Under the pieces are notes generated by a model. It saw nothing but the letters and a program-made list of their open reading frames with translations. It was not told the DNA's origin and made no database searches. A stretch of 64,000 bases of DNA from Streptomyces violaceoruber (GTDB taxonomy: Bacteria > Actinomycetota > Actinomycetes > Streptomycetales > Streptomycetaceae): positions 2,914,001 through 2,978,000 of the forward strand of contig NZ_CP137734.1 in assembly GCF_033406955.1 (NCBI RefSeq), in the 5' to 3' direction. Shown here piece after piece: positions 25,530-33,852 of the stretch. The translations under genes were made by a program, and so were the position numbers. Position 1 is the stretch's first letter. The number at the start of each line of letters is the position of its first letter.

Positions 25530-26387
25530 TCAGGCCCCGCCGGCCCCGGGCACGGGGAACGCCCCGAACGCCCGTCGCGTGATCTCCCCGTACACCTCGG
25601 GGTCGGTCGTGTACTCGCCGAGCACGCAGGTCTTCCGGCTGCCGTGGTAGTCGCTCGAGCCGGTCACCAGGAGCCCCAGCTCCTTCGCCGCCCCGCGCAG
25701 CCGTGCCCGCGTCTGCGTGTCGTGGTCCATGTGGTCGACCTCGATGCCGTCGAGCCCGGCGGCCGCCAGGTCGGCGATCGCGGCCTCGGACACCGTGCGG
25801 CCGCGCTTGGCGGCGGCCGGGTGCGCGAACACGGCGACCCCGCCCGCGCCCTTGATCAGCCGGAGCGCCTCGAAGGGGTCGGTCTCGTGCTTCCCCACAT
25901 GCGCCCGGCCGCCGTCGGCCAGCCAGTCCCGGGTGAAGGCGTCGTTCACGGTCGGGACGACGCCCAGTTCCACGAGGGCGGAGGCCACGTGCGGCCGGCC
26001 GACCGAGCCGCCACCGGCGATCCTGGCGACCTGCTCCCAGGTGACGGGCACGCCCAGCTCGTTGAGCTTGGCGACCATGGCCCGGGCCCGCGGCACCCGG
26101 TCGTCCCGGACCAGCTCGCGCTCGGCGAGCAGGGCCGGCTCCTCGGGGTCGAAGAGGTAGGCCAGCATGTGCATGCTGACGCCGTCGAGGCGGCAGGAGA
26201 GCTCGGCACCGGTGACGAGGGTGAGCCCCTCGGGCAGGGCGGCGACGGCCTCGGCGTGGCCGCGGGTGGTGTCGTGGTCGGTCAGCGCGACGACGTCGAG
26301 TCCGGTCGCGGCGGCCTTGCGCACCAGCTGGGCCGGTGTGTCCGTGCCGTCGGACGCGGTGGAGTGGGTGTGCAGATCGATGCGCAC
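25530..26387 (-). CDS. PHP-domain phosphoesterase
   Basis: This 285-aa protein has the metal-ligand pattern of PHP enzymes: MRIDLHTHSTASDGTDTP, ALTDHDT, ELSC, VFAHPAAAK, EVDHMDHD and GSSDYHG. Such proteins include histidinol-phosphate-like phosphatases, trpH-type 5'-3' exonucleases and 3',5'-nucleotide bisphosphate phosphatases; the residues here match the YciV/TrpH group. The GTG start at 26387 is fixed by the first His motif. It is probably co-transcribed with marC. Confidence 0.9.
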   Translation of the reverse strand: MRIDLHTHSTASDGTDTPAQLVRKAAATGLDVVALTDHDTTRGHAEAVAALPEGLTLVTGAELSCRLDGVSMHMLAYLFDPEEPALLAERELVRDDRVPRARAMVAKLNELGVPVTWEQVARIAGGGSVGRPHVASALVELGVVPTVNDAFTRDWLADGGRAHVGKHETDPFEALRLIKGAGGVAVFAHPAAAKRGRTVSEAAIADLAAAGLDGIEVDHMDHDTQTRARLRGAAKELGLLVTGSSDYHGSRKTCVLGEYTTDPEVYGEITRRAFGAFPVPGAGGA

Positions 26388-26615
26388 GACGCTGACTCCA
26401 AGCGGTGACGGGACGGAGGGGGACGCTCAAGGATAACCGGAACTCGGCCCCCCGCCGTCACACCCGCAGCACCCCTGCGCCCCCTACGCAGGCACAGGCC
26501 CTACTCGCTCCACCTGCCCCTGGGACCCTGAGCGCCCCGAGCAACCCAAGCACCTGAGCGCCCTGAGTCCCCACGGCCACGGCGCACCCCGCCCGCCCCG
26601 TCCACCCCGGCGGCG

Positions 26616-27266
26616 CTACGGCGCCGTCGGCTCGATCAGCCGCGGCGACAGCGCCCCGCACGGCACCAGGTCCACCTCGGCACCGGCGTCCCGCAGGTCG
26701 GTCAGCACCAGCTCCTCGTACATCAGCAGCCCGGACCGCTCGGGCCACACCACGGCCCACAGCCACATGCCGAGGGCCTCCCCGGCGAAGACGGCACGGT
26801 CGACGGGCCCGCCGGAGACGTGCCAGAGGGGGGTGGGGCGGCCCGCGGCCAGGACCTTGACCTGGGGCGGCTTCTCGACGTCCAGATACGGCCCGGGGTC
26901 CGGGCCGTCGAGGCCCGCGTACCGCGCGCCGAGGCCGACGCCGAGTTCCTCGGCGACCAGGATCAGCTCACCGATGCCGCCGAGCGGACCGGGTCCGGAA
27001 CAGGCGACGGCGGTCGCCCGGCCCCCGCTGCGGTCGTCGCCCGCACAGGCCACGCCGGTGAACAGCCAGCCGACCGGCAGCGGCCAGGGCATCCACAACG
27101 GCACCTGTGTGCGGTGCACCACGACGCCGAGCGCCTCGACGCTGGGCGGAAGTACGGGCTGGACCGGGTGCACGGTGCCGTGCAGGTCGCACTGCCAGGA
27201 ATCGGCGAAGAGGCCGGGAGCCCTGACCCGGCCACCACACTTCGGGCAACTGGGTTCGCCCCTCAT
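26616..27266 (-). CDS. DUF6758-type protein with N-terminal zinc ribbon
   Basis: This 216-aa protein starts MRGEPSCPKCGGRVRAPG, an N-terminal CxxC knuckle completed by WQCDLHG. An alpha/beta domain with no known catalytic signature follows. It is conserved in streptomycetes under DUF6758; function unknown. The ATG at 27266 immediately precedes the zinc knuckle. It stands alone and is divergent from the MFS gene. Confidence 0.85.
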   Translation of the reverse strand: MRGEPSCPKCGGRVRAPGLFADSWQCDLHGTVHPVQPVLPPSVEALGVVVHRTQVPLWMPWPLPVGWLFTGVACAGDDRSGGRATAVACSGPGPLGGIGELILVAEELGVGLGARYAGLDGPDPGPYLDVEKPPQVKVLAAGRPTPLWHVSGGPVDRAVFAGEALGMWLWAVVWPERSGLLMYEELVLTDLRDAGAEVDLVPCGALSPRLIEPTAP

Positions 27267-27367
27267 AGAGCCCCACGGTCCTACCCTCGCTCCCCCACGT
27301 CAAGGACGATCACCCATCCGGAGGGGAGGGCACCGGCCGGGCCGGCTTCCGAGTGACTAGATGTACA

Positions 27368-27397
27368 TTGCATTAATTAGCAGAGCTAACTTACTAT
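27368..27397 (+). promoter_or_regulatory. Promoter of the MFS gene
   Basis: -35 TTGCAT (27368-27373), 18-bp spacer, -10 TACTAT (27392-27397) lie in a markedly AT-rich stretch, 60 bp before the start codon. They resemble housekeeping (HrdB-type) promoters. Confidence 0.6.
27377..27389. promoter_or_regulatory. Operator-like palindrome in the MFS promoter spacer
   Basis: TTAGC-AGA-GCTAA is a perfect inverted repeat between the -35 and -10 boxes. A second inverted repeat, GCCAA-CCAT-TTGGC, lies just downstream at 27406-27419. Both positions suit repressor binding of TetR or MarR type; the regulator is not adjacent. Confidence 0.5.
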
Positions 27398-27457
27398 GTG
27401 TATACGCCAACCATTTGGCGTGCATCACGTCCACCTCGTCCCCATTGGAGAGCAAGC

Positions 27458-28681
27458 ATGGATCCCTTCGACGTGGGTGCGGGCGGCATCCTGCGGCAGC
27501 CCAAGGCCGTGTGGGCGACCGCGGGCGCGTCCGTCGTGGCGTTCATGGGCATCGGGCTGGTCGACCCGATCCTCCCGTCCATCGCCAAGGGCCTGGACGC
27601 GAGCGCCGGGCAGGTCTCGCTCCTGTTCACCTCGTACTTCCTCATCACCGCCCTGGCCATGCTGGTCACCGGCTTCGTCTCCAGCCGCATCGGCGGCCGC
27701 AAGACCCTGCTGCTCGGCCTGGCCTTCGTCGTGGTCTTCGCGGGCCTCGCCGGCACCTCCGACACCGTCGGCCAGCTCGTCGGCTACCGGGCCGGCTGGG
27801 GCCTGGGCAACGCGCTGTTCGTCTCGACGGCCCTCGCGGTGATCGTCGGCGCGGCGGCCGGCGGCAGCGCCGCCGCGATCCTGCTCTACGAGTCCGCCCT
27901 CGGTCTCGGCATGGCCTGCGGTCCGCTGCTGGGCGCACTGCTCGGCGACGCCAGCTGGCGCTACCCGTTCTTCGGCACGGCCTTCCTGATGGCGATCGGC
28001 TTCCTGTGCATCACGGTGTTCCTCAAGGAGCAGCCGCGGCCGGCCCGCAAGACCTCGCTGCTCGACCCGATCAGGGCGCTGGGCCACGGTGGCCTCGCCT
28101 CCGCCGCGGTCTCGGCGTTCTTCTACAACTACACGTTCTTCACGGTGCTGGCCTTCACGCCCTTCGTGCTGAACATGACGCCGTACAAGTCCGGCGCCGT
28201 GTTCTTCGCGTGGGGCGTGCTGCTCGCCGTCTTCTCCGTGCTGGTGGCACCGCGCATGCAGCGGCGCTTCGGCTCGCTCAAGGTGCTCGGCGGTTCCCTG
28301 GTCCTGCTCGCGGCCGACGTCCTGGTCCTCGGGTACGGGAACCACACCGCGGCGATCGTCTGCACGATCCTGTCCGGCGCGTTCATCGGGGTGAACAACA
28401 CCGTCTACACCGAGCTGGCCCTCGGGGTCTCGGACGCGCCGCGTCCGGTGGCGAGCGCGGGCTACAACTTCGTGCGCTGGTTCGCCGCGGCGGCCGCGCC
28501 CTACTTCGCGCCGAAGATCGAGGAGTGGACCGACGTCCACGTCCCGTTCGTGGTGGCGGCGGTGACCGCGCTGCTCGGCGCGGTCGTGGTGGTCGTACGG
28601 CGCCGGGCGCTGACCCACGACGCCGAGGAGCTGGAGCCGAAGCACGCGAGCGAGGACTCGGTCACGGTCTTCGCCAACTGA
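27458..28681 (+). CDS. Major facilitator superfamily (MFS) exporter
   Basis: This 407-aa protein has twelve predicted membrane helices. Drug:H+ antiporter features are GLVDPILPSIAKGL in helix 1, the loop 2-3 signature GFVSSRIGGRKTLLLG, and motif C-like LGLGMACGPLLGALLGD in helix 5. These place it with proton-coupled efflux pumps (DHA1-like). The ATG at 27458 has GGAG 7 nt upstream; an upstream in-frame ATG at 27398 would add 20 residues that do not look coding and would overlap the promoter's start region. The substrate is unknown, but the tightly arranged palindromic promoter suggests inducible expression. Confidence 0.92.
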   Translation: MDPFDVGAGGILRQPKAVWATAGASVVAFMGIGLVDPILPSIAKGLDASAGQVSLLFTSYFLITALAMLVTGFVSSRIGGRKTLLLGLAFVVVFAGLAGTSDTVGQLVGYRAGWGLGNALFVSTALAVIVGAAAGGSAAAILLYESALGLGMACGPLLGALLGDASWRYPFFGTAFLMAIGFLCITVFLKEQPRPARKTSLLDPIRALGHGGLASAAVSAFFYNYTFFTVLAFTPFVLNMTPYKSGAVFFAWGVLLAVFSVLVAPRMQRRFGSLKVLGGSLVLLAADVLVLGYGNHTAAIVCTILSGAFIGVNNTVYTELALGVSDAPRPVASAGYNFVRWFAAAAAPYFAPKIEEWTDVHVPFVVAAVTALLGAVVVVVRRRALTHDAEELEPKHASEDSVTVFAN

Positions 28682-28700
28682 CGGACAAAGCCGGTGAGTT

Positions 28701-28733
28701 GCGTCACTCGGCTGCGTCACTCGGCTGCGTCAG
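28701..28733. repeat. Tandem 13-bp repeats at the convergent gene ends
   Basis: GCGTCACTCGGCT occurs at 28701 and 28714, with a partial third copy running into the stop of the SUFU gene. Confidence 0.85.
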
Positions 28734-29326
28734 TCCAGGGGGACGGACCTGCGGGACGGATCGCGCAGGTCCGTCCCGTGGTTCAGCCAGCGCTCCTGGA
28801 GGGCGGGCGCGCCGTGCACGCGCTTCCAGGCGGCCTCGTTCGGCGTCATCGGCAGCAGCGGCAGGAACCGCACCGGGTCCAGCGGGGCGTCCAGCTCCAG
28901 GTCCTCGACCAGACCCCCCGGCTCGGCGACCAGCACCGAGGTGAACGGGGCCCCGGGCCACAGCGGCTCACCGACGTCCAGCGAGGCGCCGGGCGCCACG
29001 ATCACGCCCTCGACCTGCGGGGACGCGGCCAGTACGGCGAGCGGGCGCAGCACCTTGTCGGTGTCGGCGGCCCCGGAGCGCACGGAGAGCACCAGCTCGG
29101 CGCGGGGGCCCTTGACCGGGTCGGCGAGCACGGCCGTGGGGTCCGCCATGGGCTGGGCCGACATGCCGAGGGTGGCGTAGCGGACGACGTCGCCCTCCTG
29201 GCCGGCGGCGGGGAAGCGCAGCACCTCGATGCGGTCGGTGCCGAGGAAGGTGACCGCCGCGCGCGCGTCCGGCTCGCCCAGCGCACAGCGCAACCGGGCC
29301 TCGACCAGAGGAAGAACATCAGCCAT
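28730..29326 (-). CDS. Suppressor-of-fused (SUFU) domain protein
   Basis: This 198-aa protein matches the bacterial SUFU domain: early MADVLPLVEARLRCALG, YATLGMSAQPM, AELVLSVRSG, then LDVGEPLWPGAPFTSVLV and FLPLLPMTPNEAAWKR. In bacteria these proteins often occur as immunity proteins or with toxin systems, but here there is no toxin next to it; function unknown. The ATG at 29326 was chosen over a further in-frame ATG at 29359 as it starts at the domain. Confidence 0.85.
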   Translation of the reverse strand: MADVLPLVEARLRCALGEPDARAAVTFLGTDRIEVLRFPAAGQEGDVVRYATLGMSAQPMADPTAVLADPVKGPRAELVLSVRSGAADTDKVLRPLAVLAASPQVEGVIVAPGASLDVGEPLWPGAPFTSVLVAEPGGLVEDLELDAPLDPVRFLPLLPMTPNEAAWKRVHGAPALQERWLNHGTDLRDPSRRSVPLD

Positions 29327-29456
29327 GCGGCGAGCATAGAACTCGTCGGGAAGAGGCAAAGCGGCGCCTTGACACGTCGGGTGACTGGTACTCTGGCCCA
29401 GCGGTTCGGGGCAGCACGCAGAGCGTCGCGATCAAGTCCCCGACACTGTGAACACT

Positions 29457-29510
29457 CCCCTACGGGGAACCCCTCCAAACAAGGGGAATGGATCGTCCCT
29501 CACGAGGGAC
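29457..29510 (+). ncRNA. Three consecutive hairpins in the corA leader (candidate cis-regulatory RNA)
   Basis: Hairpin 1 is CCCC-TAC-GGGG (29457-29467). Hairpin 2 is CCCCT-CCAAACA-AGGGG (29470-29486). Hairpin 3 is GTCCCT-CACG-AGGGAC (29495-29510). They stack directly upstream of the leader ORF ribosome site. C-rich and G-rich arms are interchangeable between hairpins 1, 2 and 3, so alternative folds are possible. It does not match the M-box as I know it. Confidence 0.4.
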
Positions 29511-29533
29511 CGGCCGGAGGAGGTGGGGCTGGC

Positions 29534-29581
29534 ATGGACCGAAGTCGACCGTGCAGTACCACCCGCTCTTCCCGCCGCTGA
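29534..29581 (+). CDS. Possible 15-aa leader peptide upstream of corA
   Basis: ATG at 29534 starts MDRSRPCSTTRSSRR and then a TGA. The ribosome site GGAGGAGGTGGGG is among the strongest in the window, 5-17 nt upstream. The peptide is rich in Arg/Ser, which would suit translational attenuation. Conservation in relatives would be needed to believe it. Confidence 0.4.
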   Translation: MDRSRPCSTTRSSRR

Positions 29582-29849
29582 CGCAGCCGCACCGGCTTTC
29601 TTCCCGTCGCCGCTGACCGCACGCGCGCCCTCGCAAGGAAGAGCACTTCGTCTCGTTTTGCCTGACCCGGCCGTCGGTCCGCCGCCGGTCCGGATCAGCC
29701 GCTGAATCAGCAGCGAAGCCGGCCACCGCGACGGTGCGGTGCCCCCCGCTTTGTGGACGCGCCGAGCACGCGTGGTCAGGACGTCCTCATTCCGGGTGGT
29801 TCCATCCGTCACCGGCCCTCGTTCGCTGCCCGCCGCGAAGGAGCCTGCC

Positions 29850-30965
29850 ATGTCGATGATCCGTGACCTGCGCGCCGCGGTCCGCCCGTCCCGCGTCTCG
29901 CTGCGCAAGGACGGCGGTGCCTACGACACCACCCGTGACCCGGCGACGGCCTCCGCCGTCGTCGACTGCGCCGTCTACCGCGACGGCACCCGCGTCGAGA
30001 CGGACGTGCCGCTGACCCCGCACACGGCGATGCGCCAGGTGCGTCGCGACGGCGGGTTCGTGTGGATCGGCCTGCACGAGCCCACCGAGGACGAGTTCGC
30101 CGGTATCGCCCGGGAGTTCGGGCTGCACCCGCTGGCCGTGGAGGACGCCGTCCAGGCCCACCAGCGGCCCAAGCTGGAGCGCTACGACGACTCCCTGTTC
30201 ACGGTCTTCAAGACCGTCCACTACGTCGACCACGACCAGCTCACCGCCAACAGCGAGGTCGTCGAGACCGGCGAGGTCATGTGCTTCACCGGCCGGGACT
30301 TCTTCATCACCGTCCGGCACGGCGGGCAGGGCTCGCTGCGTGCGCTGCGCCGCCGCCTCCAGGAGGACCCGGAGCTGCTGCTCAAGGGCCCCTCCGCGGT
30401 GCTGCACGCCATCGCCGACCACGTCGTCGACGGCTACATCGCGGTCGCCGACGCGGTGCAGGACGACATCGACGAGGTCGAGACGGAGGTGTTCTCGCCG
30501 GGGCGCAAGGGCTCCCCGCGCGGCACGGACGCCGGGCGGATCTACCAGCTCAAGCGCGAGGTGCTGGAGTTCAAGCGGGCGGTGGCGCCGCTGCTGCGTC
30601 CCATGCAGCTGCTCAGCGAGCGGCCGATGCGGCTGGTCGACCCGGAGATCCAGAAGTACTTCCGGGACGTGGCCGACCACGTGGCCCGGGTGCAGGAGCA
30701 GGTCATCGGGTTCGACGAGCTGCTGAACTCCATTCTCCAGGCCAACCTCGCCCAGGCGTCCGTGGCGCAGAACGAGGACATGCGCAAGATCACCTCGTGG
30801 GCCGCGATCATCGCCGTACCCACGATGGTGTGCGGGGTCTACGGCATGAACTTCGACTACATGCCGGAGACGCACTGGAAGTTCGGCTACCCGCTGGTCC
30901 TGTCGGTCACGGTCTGCATCTGTCTGGGCATCCACCGCACCCTCAAGCGCAACGGCTGGCTCTGA
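29850..30965 (+). CDS. corA: CorA-type magnesium/cobalt transporter
   Basis: This 371-aa protein has a long cytoplasmic domain (FVWIGLHEPTEDEF, HPLAVEDAVQAHQRPKLERY, FITVRHG), a long stalk helix (VAQNEDMRKITSWAAII) and two C-terminal membrane helices. The hallmark YGMNF pore motif is followed by MPETHW, where MPEL is usual. It forms a pentameric Mg2+ channel in the membrane (family knowledge). The ATG has GAAGGAG 7 nt upstream. Its neighbours include an MgtE-N/CBS protein, and the leader region suggests regulation at RNA level. Confidence 0.95.
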   Translation: MSMIRDLRAAVRPSRVSLRKDGGAYDTTRDPATASAVVDCAVYRDGTRVETDVPLTPHTAMRQVRRDGGFVWIGLHEPTEDEFAGIAREFGLHPLAVEDAVQAHQRPKLERYDDSLFTVFKTVHYVDHDQLTANSEVVETGEVMCFTGRDFFITVRHGGQGSLRALRRRLQEDPELLLKGPSAVLHAIADHVVDGYIAVADAVQDDIDEVETEVFSPGRKGSPRGTDAGRIYQLKREVLEFKRAVAPLLRPMQLLSERPMRLVDPEIQKYFRDVADHVARVQEQVIGFDELLNSILQANLAQASVAQNEDMRKITSWAAIIAVPTMVCGVYGMNFDYMPETHWKFGYPLVLSVTVCICLGIHRTLKRNGWL

Positions 30966-30998
30966 ACCCGCCCCCGGGCCCCTGGATAGGCTGACCGC

Positions 30999-31511
30999 AT
31001 GACAAGCGAGCTGCTCGACCAGGCCCTCGTCGAGGAGGCCACCAAGAAGTCCGGCCTCGTCTGGGTCAAGGGCCCCGGGGTGCCCGCCCGGGCGCTGTGG
31101 CACGTCTGGCACGACGGCGCGGCCTGCGTCGTCGGCGACGGACCGGGCGAGCAGCCGCTGCCGGGTCTTGCCGACGGGGCCGCGGCCGAGGTGACGGTGC
31201 GCAGCAAGGACAAGGGCGGCCGGCTGGTCTCCTGGGCCGCCCGGGTCGTGGAGCTGCCGTCCGGCTCCGAGGCGTGGCAGGCGGCGGTGGGCGACCTGAA
31301 GGGCAAACGGCTCAACGCCCCGGACGGCGAGGCCATGACCGGCCGCTGGGCCCGCGAGTGCCGGGTGCTGCGCCTGGAGCCGACGGGGACCACGGCGCCG
31401 CTGCCCGACGCCTCGCTGGCCGAGGCACCGCTGCCGAGCCCGGCGACGACCCGGCAGCCGGTGCCGGCCGGACTGCCGCGCCTGCTGCTCAAGCGCCGCA
31501 AACGGCGCTGA
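30999..31511 (+). CDS. Hypothetical protein, split-barrel (pyridoxamine-oxidase-like) fold suspected
   Basis: This 170-aa soluble protein begins MTSELLDQALVEEATKKSGL, then VWVKGPGVPARALWHVWHDG and AACVVGDGPGEQPLPGL, a strand-rich pattern like F420/FMN split-barrel proteins but without a clear cofactor motif. The C-terminus is Pro/Arg-rich (LPRLLLKRRKRR). It lies 33 bp after corA and is probably co-transcribed. Conserved in streptomycetes by recollection; function unknown. Confidence 0.8.
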   Translation: MTSELLDQALVEEATKKSGLVWVKGPGVPARALWHVWHDGAACVVGDGPGEQPLPGLADGAAAEVTVRSKDKGGRLVSWAARVVELPSGSEAWQAAVGDLKGKRLNAPDGEAMTGRWARECRVLRLEPTGTTAPLPDASLAEAPLPSPATTRQPVPAGLPRLLLKRRKRR

Positions 31512-31525
31512 CGGCCCGGGACGCC

Positions 31526-32263
31526 TCAGGAGGACGGCAGCTGCTTGCCGTAGTCCAGGGTGTCGTCCTTCGCCGGCTGCTCCAGCGCGAAGTCCTTGTT
31601 CCAGTCCGAGAAGCCGATCGTGCCCGCGCTGCCCGCCCGCACCAGGCGCAGCGGGTACGGGGTGCCCTCCAGGGAGACGTCCAGCGAGCCGCCCGCGCCG
31701 TCGTCGCCGGTGATCCGGATGGTGCGCACCCCGGCCTGCTCGTGGCGGCCGTCCGTCTTCACCGTGCCGTGCAGGGTCAGCAGACCGCCGAGGAGGACGT
31801 CCTTGTCCGTGAAGCCGCTGAACTTCTTGTACACGGGGTCGCTCTGCGGCACCTTCACGTACTTGCCGGCGAGCTTGTCGGCCGCCTTGGCGTCGCCGCC
31901 GTCGTGGCTCCAGAACCCGGCGTCGGCCTTGAGGAAGAGCTGCTCGCCGACGCGCAGCAGCCCGAACGTGGTCCCCTCGGCCGCGACCGAGCCGGTCCCC
32001 CCGTCGGCCTTCAGCCGCATGTCGAGGGTGTACGTGCTGCCGGCGGCCTCCACGGAGCCGTGCAGGCGCACCGTCCGGGCGGCCTGGGCGGCCGTCCCGG
32101 CCTTCGCCTGGATCTTGTCGGCCGAAAGCTTTCCGAGACCGTTGGTGCCCGCGTCGGGGTCCTCGCTGCTGCATCCCGTCAGCCCGGCTCCCGTCACGGC
32201 CAGGGCGCACACCGCGCCCAGCAAGGCGGCCCTGCGGATTCGGCGCCGGGGAGTCACAGACAC
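31526..32263 (-). CDS. Lipoprotein, LppX/LprG-like
   Basis: This 245-aa protein has a basic N-terminus (MSVTPRRRIRRAAL), hydrophobic core and lipobox LTGCSSED (Cys near residue 32). The beta-rich domain with KIQAKAGTAAQAARTVRLHG, TYTLDMRLKADGGTGSV and LEGTPYPLRLVRAG resembles the LppX/LprA/F/G fold that carries acylated lipids in mycobacteria. GTG at 32263 was chosen (AAAGG 10 nt upstream); a GTG two codons later is possible. It ends 14 bp from the end of the convergent preceding gene. Confidence 0.85.
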   Translation of the reverse strand: MSVTPRRRIRRAALLGAVCALAVTGAGLTGCSSEDPDAGTNGLGKLSADKIQAKAGTAAQAARTVRLHGSVEAAGSTYTLDMRLKADGGTGSVAAEGTTFGLLRVGEQLFLKADAGFWSHDGGDAKAADKLAGKYVKVPQSDPVYKKFSGFTDKDVLLGGLLTLHGTVKTDGRHEQAGVRTIRITGDDGAGGSLDVSLEGTPYPLRLVRAGSAGTIGFSDWNKDFALEQPAKDDTLDYGKQLPSS

Positions 32264-32550
32264 AGGGGGACTGCCTTTCTGACAGGGCTGACACGGGGCC
32301 GACGGGCATCGGCATCGTGCCGACCGGGCCAGGCCGCAGCGTACCGGGGCCGTACGGACCGAACGGAGCCAGTCCGTCCGGACCGGCCGCCAGGGCGAGG
32401 CCGATCGGGACGGGCTAGCCTGAAGCGCGTCCGAGCGGGCAATTCGGAAAAGGGACACCGTACGAATCAGCTTTCACACACCCCCACTCGACTCTCAGGC
32501 ACGCGCGCTCGGCTCCGCGAAGCGCGAGCGTGAGGAAAGGAGCCGCGGCC

Positions 32551-33852
32551 ATGGCAGCGGGCGCCCCCCGGATCTTCGTCTCCCACCTCTCCGGCATCGC
32601 CGTCTTCGACCCGGCCGGTGACCAGGTGGGGCGCGTCCGCGATCTGGTCGTCATGCTCCGCGTCGGCCGCAAACCCCCGCGCGTCCTCGGACTGGTCGTC
32701 GAACTCACCACCCGCCGCCGGATCTTCCTGCCCATGACCCGGGTCACCGGCATCGAGTCCGGCCAGGTGATCACCACCGGCGTGCTCAACGTGCGGCGTT
32801 TCGAGCAGCGGCCCACCGAGCGCCTCGTCTTCGGCGAGCTGCTCGACCGGCGGGTCACGCTCACCGAGACGGGCGAGGAGGTCACCGTGCTCGACCTGTC
32901 GGTGCAGCAGTTGCCCGCCCGACGGGACTGGGAGATCGACAAGGTCTTCGTCCGCAAGGGCAGGAAGGGCGGCGCCTTCCGCCGCAACAAGGGCGAGACC
33001 CTGACCGTGGAGTGGTCCGGCGTCTCCGGCTTCTCCGTCGAGGAGCAGGGGCAGGGCGCCGAGAACCTGCTGGCCACCTTCGAGCAGCTGCGCCCCGCCG
33101 ACCTCGCCAACGTCCTGCACCACCTGTCCGCCAAGCGCCGCGCCGAGGTCGCCGCCGCCCTCGACGACGACCGGCTGGCCGACGTGCTGGAGGAGCTGCC
33201 GGAGGACGACCAGATCGAGATCCTCGGCAAGCTCAAGGAGGAGCGCGCCGCGGACGTCCTGGAGGCGATGGACCCCGACGACGCGGCCGACCTGCTCGGG
33301 GAGCTGCCCGAGGCGGACAAGGAGCGGCTGCTGAGTCTGATGCAGCCCGACGACGCGGCCGACATGCGGCGCCTGATGGCGTACGAGGAGCACACGGCCG
33401 GCGGTCTGATGACGACCGAGCCGATCGTGCTGCGCCCCGACGCGACCGTCGCCGACGCCCTGGCCCGCATCCGCAACCCCGACCTGTCCCCGGCGCACGC
33501 CGCCCAGGTCTACGTCTGCCGCCCGCCCGAGGAGACCCCGACCGGCAAGTACCTGGGCACCGTCCACTTCCAGCGCCTGCTGCGCGACCCCCCGTACACG
33601 CTGGTCGGCTCGATCCTCGACGACGACCTGCAACCCCTGGAGCCGGACGCGGCGCTGCCCGTGGTCGCCGGGTTCTTCGCCGCGTACGACATGGTCGCGG
33701 CGCCCGTCGTGGACGACTCGGGGGCGCTGCTCGGCGCGGTCACCGTGGACGACGTGCTCGACCACATGCTGCCCGACGACTGGCGGGAGACCGAGTACCA
33801 CCTCGACGAGACGACGGGGACGACGGGGGAGGTGGGCGCCGATGGTGCCTGA
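32551..33852 (+). CDS. PRC-barrel / MgtE-N / CBS-domain protein without membrane channel
   Basis: This 433-aa soluble protein starts with a PRC-barrel-like region (RIFVSHLSGIAVFDPAGDQV, LVVELTTRRRIFLPMTRV). A superhelical MgtE N-terminal domain (LANVLHHLSAKRRAEVAAAL, DVLEELPEDDQIEIL, EAMDPDDAADLLGEL) and a CBS pair (TTEPIVLRPDATVADAL, DMVAAPVVDDSGALLGAV) follow. The MgtE transmembrane channel is missing, so it senses rather than transports; Mg2+ or nucleotide binding is expected of these domains. It is the counterpart of mycobacterial Rv1232c by recollection. The ATG has AAAGGAG 8 nt upstream. It overlaps the next gene by 11 bp. Confidence 0.9.
   Translation: MAAGAPRIFVSHLSGIAVFDPAGDQVGRVRDLVVMLRVGRKPPRVLGLVVELTTRRRIFLPMTRVTGIESGQVITTGVLNVRRFEQRPTERLVFGELLDRRVTLTETGEEVTVLDLSVQQLPARRDWEIDKVFVRKGRKGGAFRRNKGETLTVEWSGVSGFSVEEQGQGAENLLATFEQLRPADLANVLHHLSAKRRAEVAAALDDDRLADVLEELPEDDQIEILGKLKEERAADVLEAMDPDDAADLLGELPEADKERLLSLMQPDDAADMRRLMAYEEHTAGGLMTTEPIVLRPDATVADALARIRNPDLSPAHAAQVYVCRPPEETPTGKYLGTVHFQRLLRDPPYTLVGSILDDDLQPLEPDAALPVVAGFFAAYDMVAAPVVDDSGALLGAVTVDDVLDHMLPDDWRETEYHLDETTGTTGEVGADGA

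Larger units (their letters stand above)
29327..29849 (+). other. Long 5' region of corA with structured leader
   Basis: These 523 bp contain no conventional gene. A TTGACA at 29369 followed by TACTCT at 29389 is a possible promoter, though its 14-bp spacing is short. Three small hairpins follow at 29457-29510, then a 15-codon ORF with an excellent ribosome site, then about 270 bp up to the corA start. The layout suggests a regulated leader mRNA. Confidence 0.5.

Noticed and set aside
29369..29394. TTGACA/TACTCT as a certain corA promoter
   Set aside because: The 14-bp spacer is too short for a confident call; kept only as a candidate within the leader entry.
29448..29705. 85-codon plus-strand frame in the corA leader
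   Set aside because: No ribosome site at its start, no recognisable protein character, overlaps the better leader ORF in another frame.
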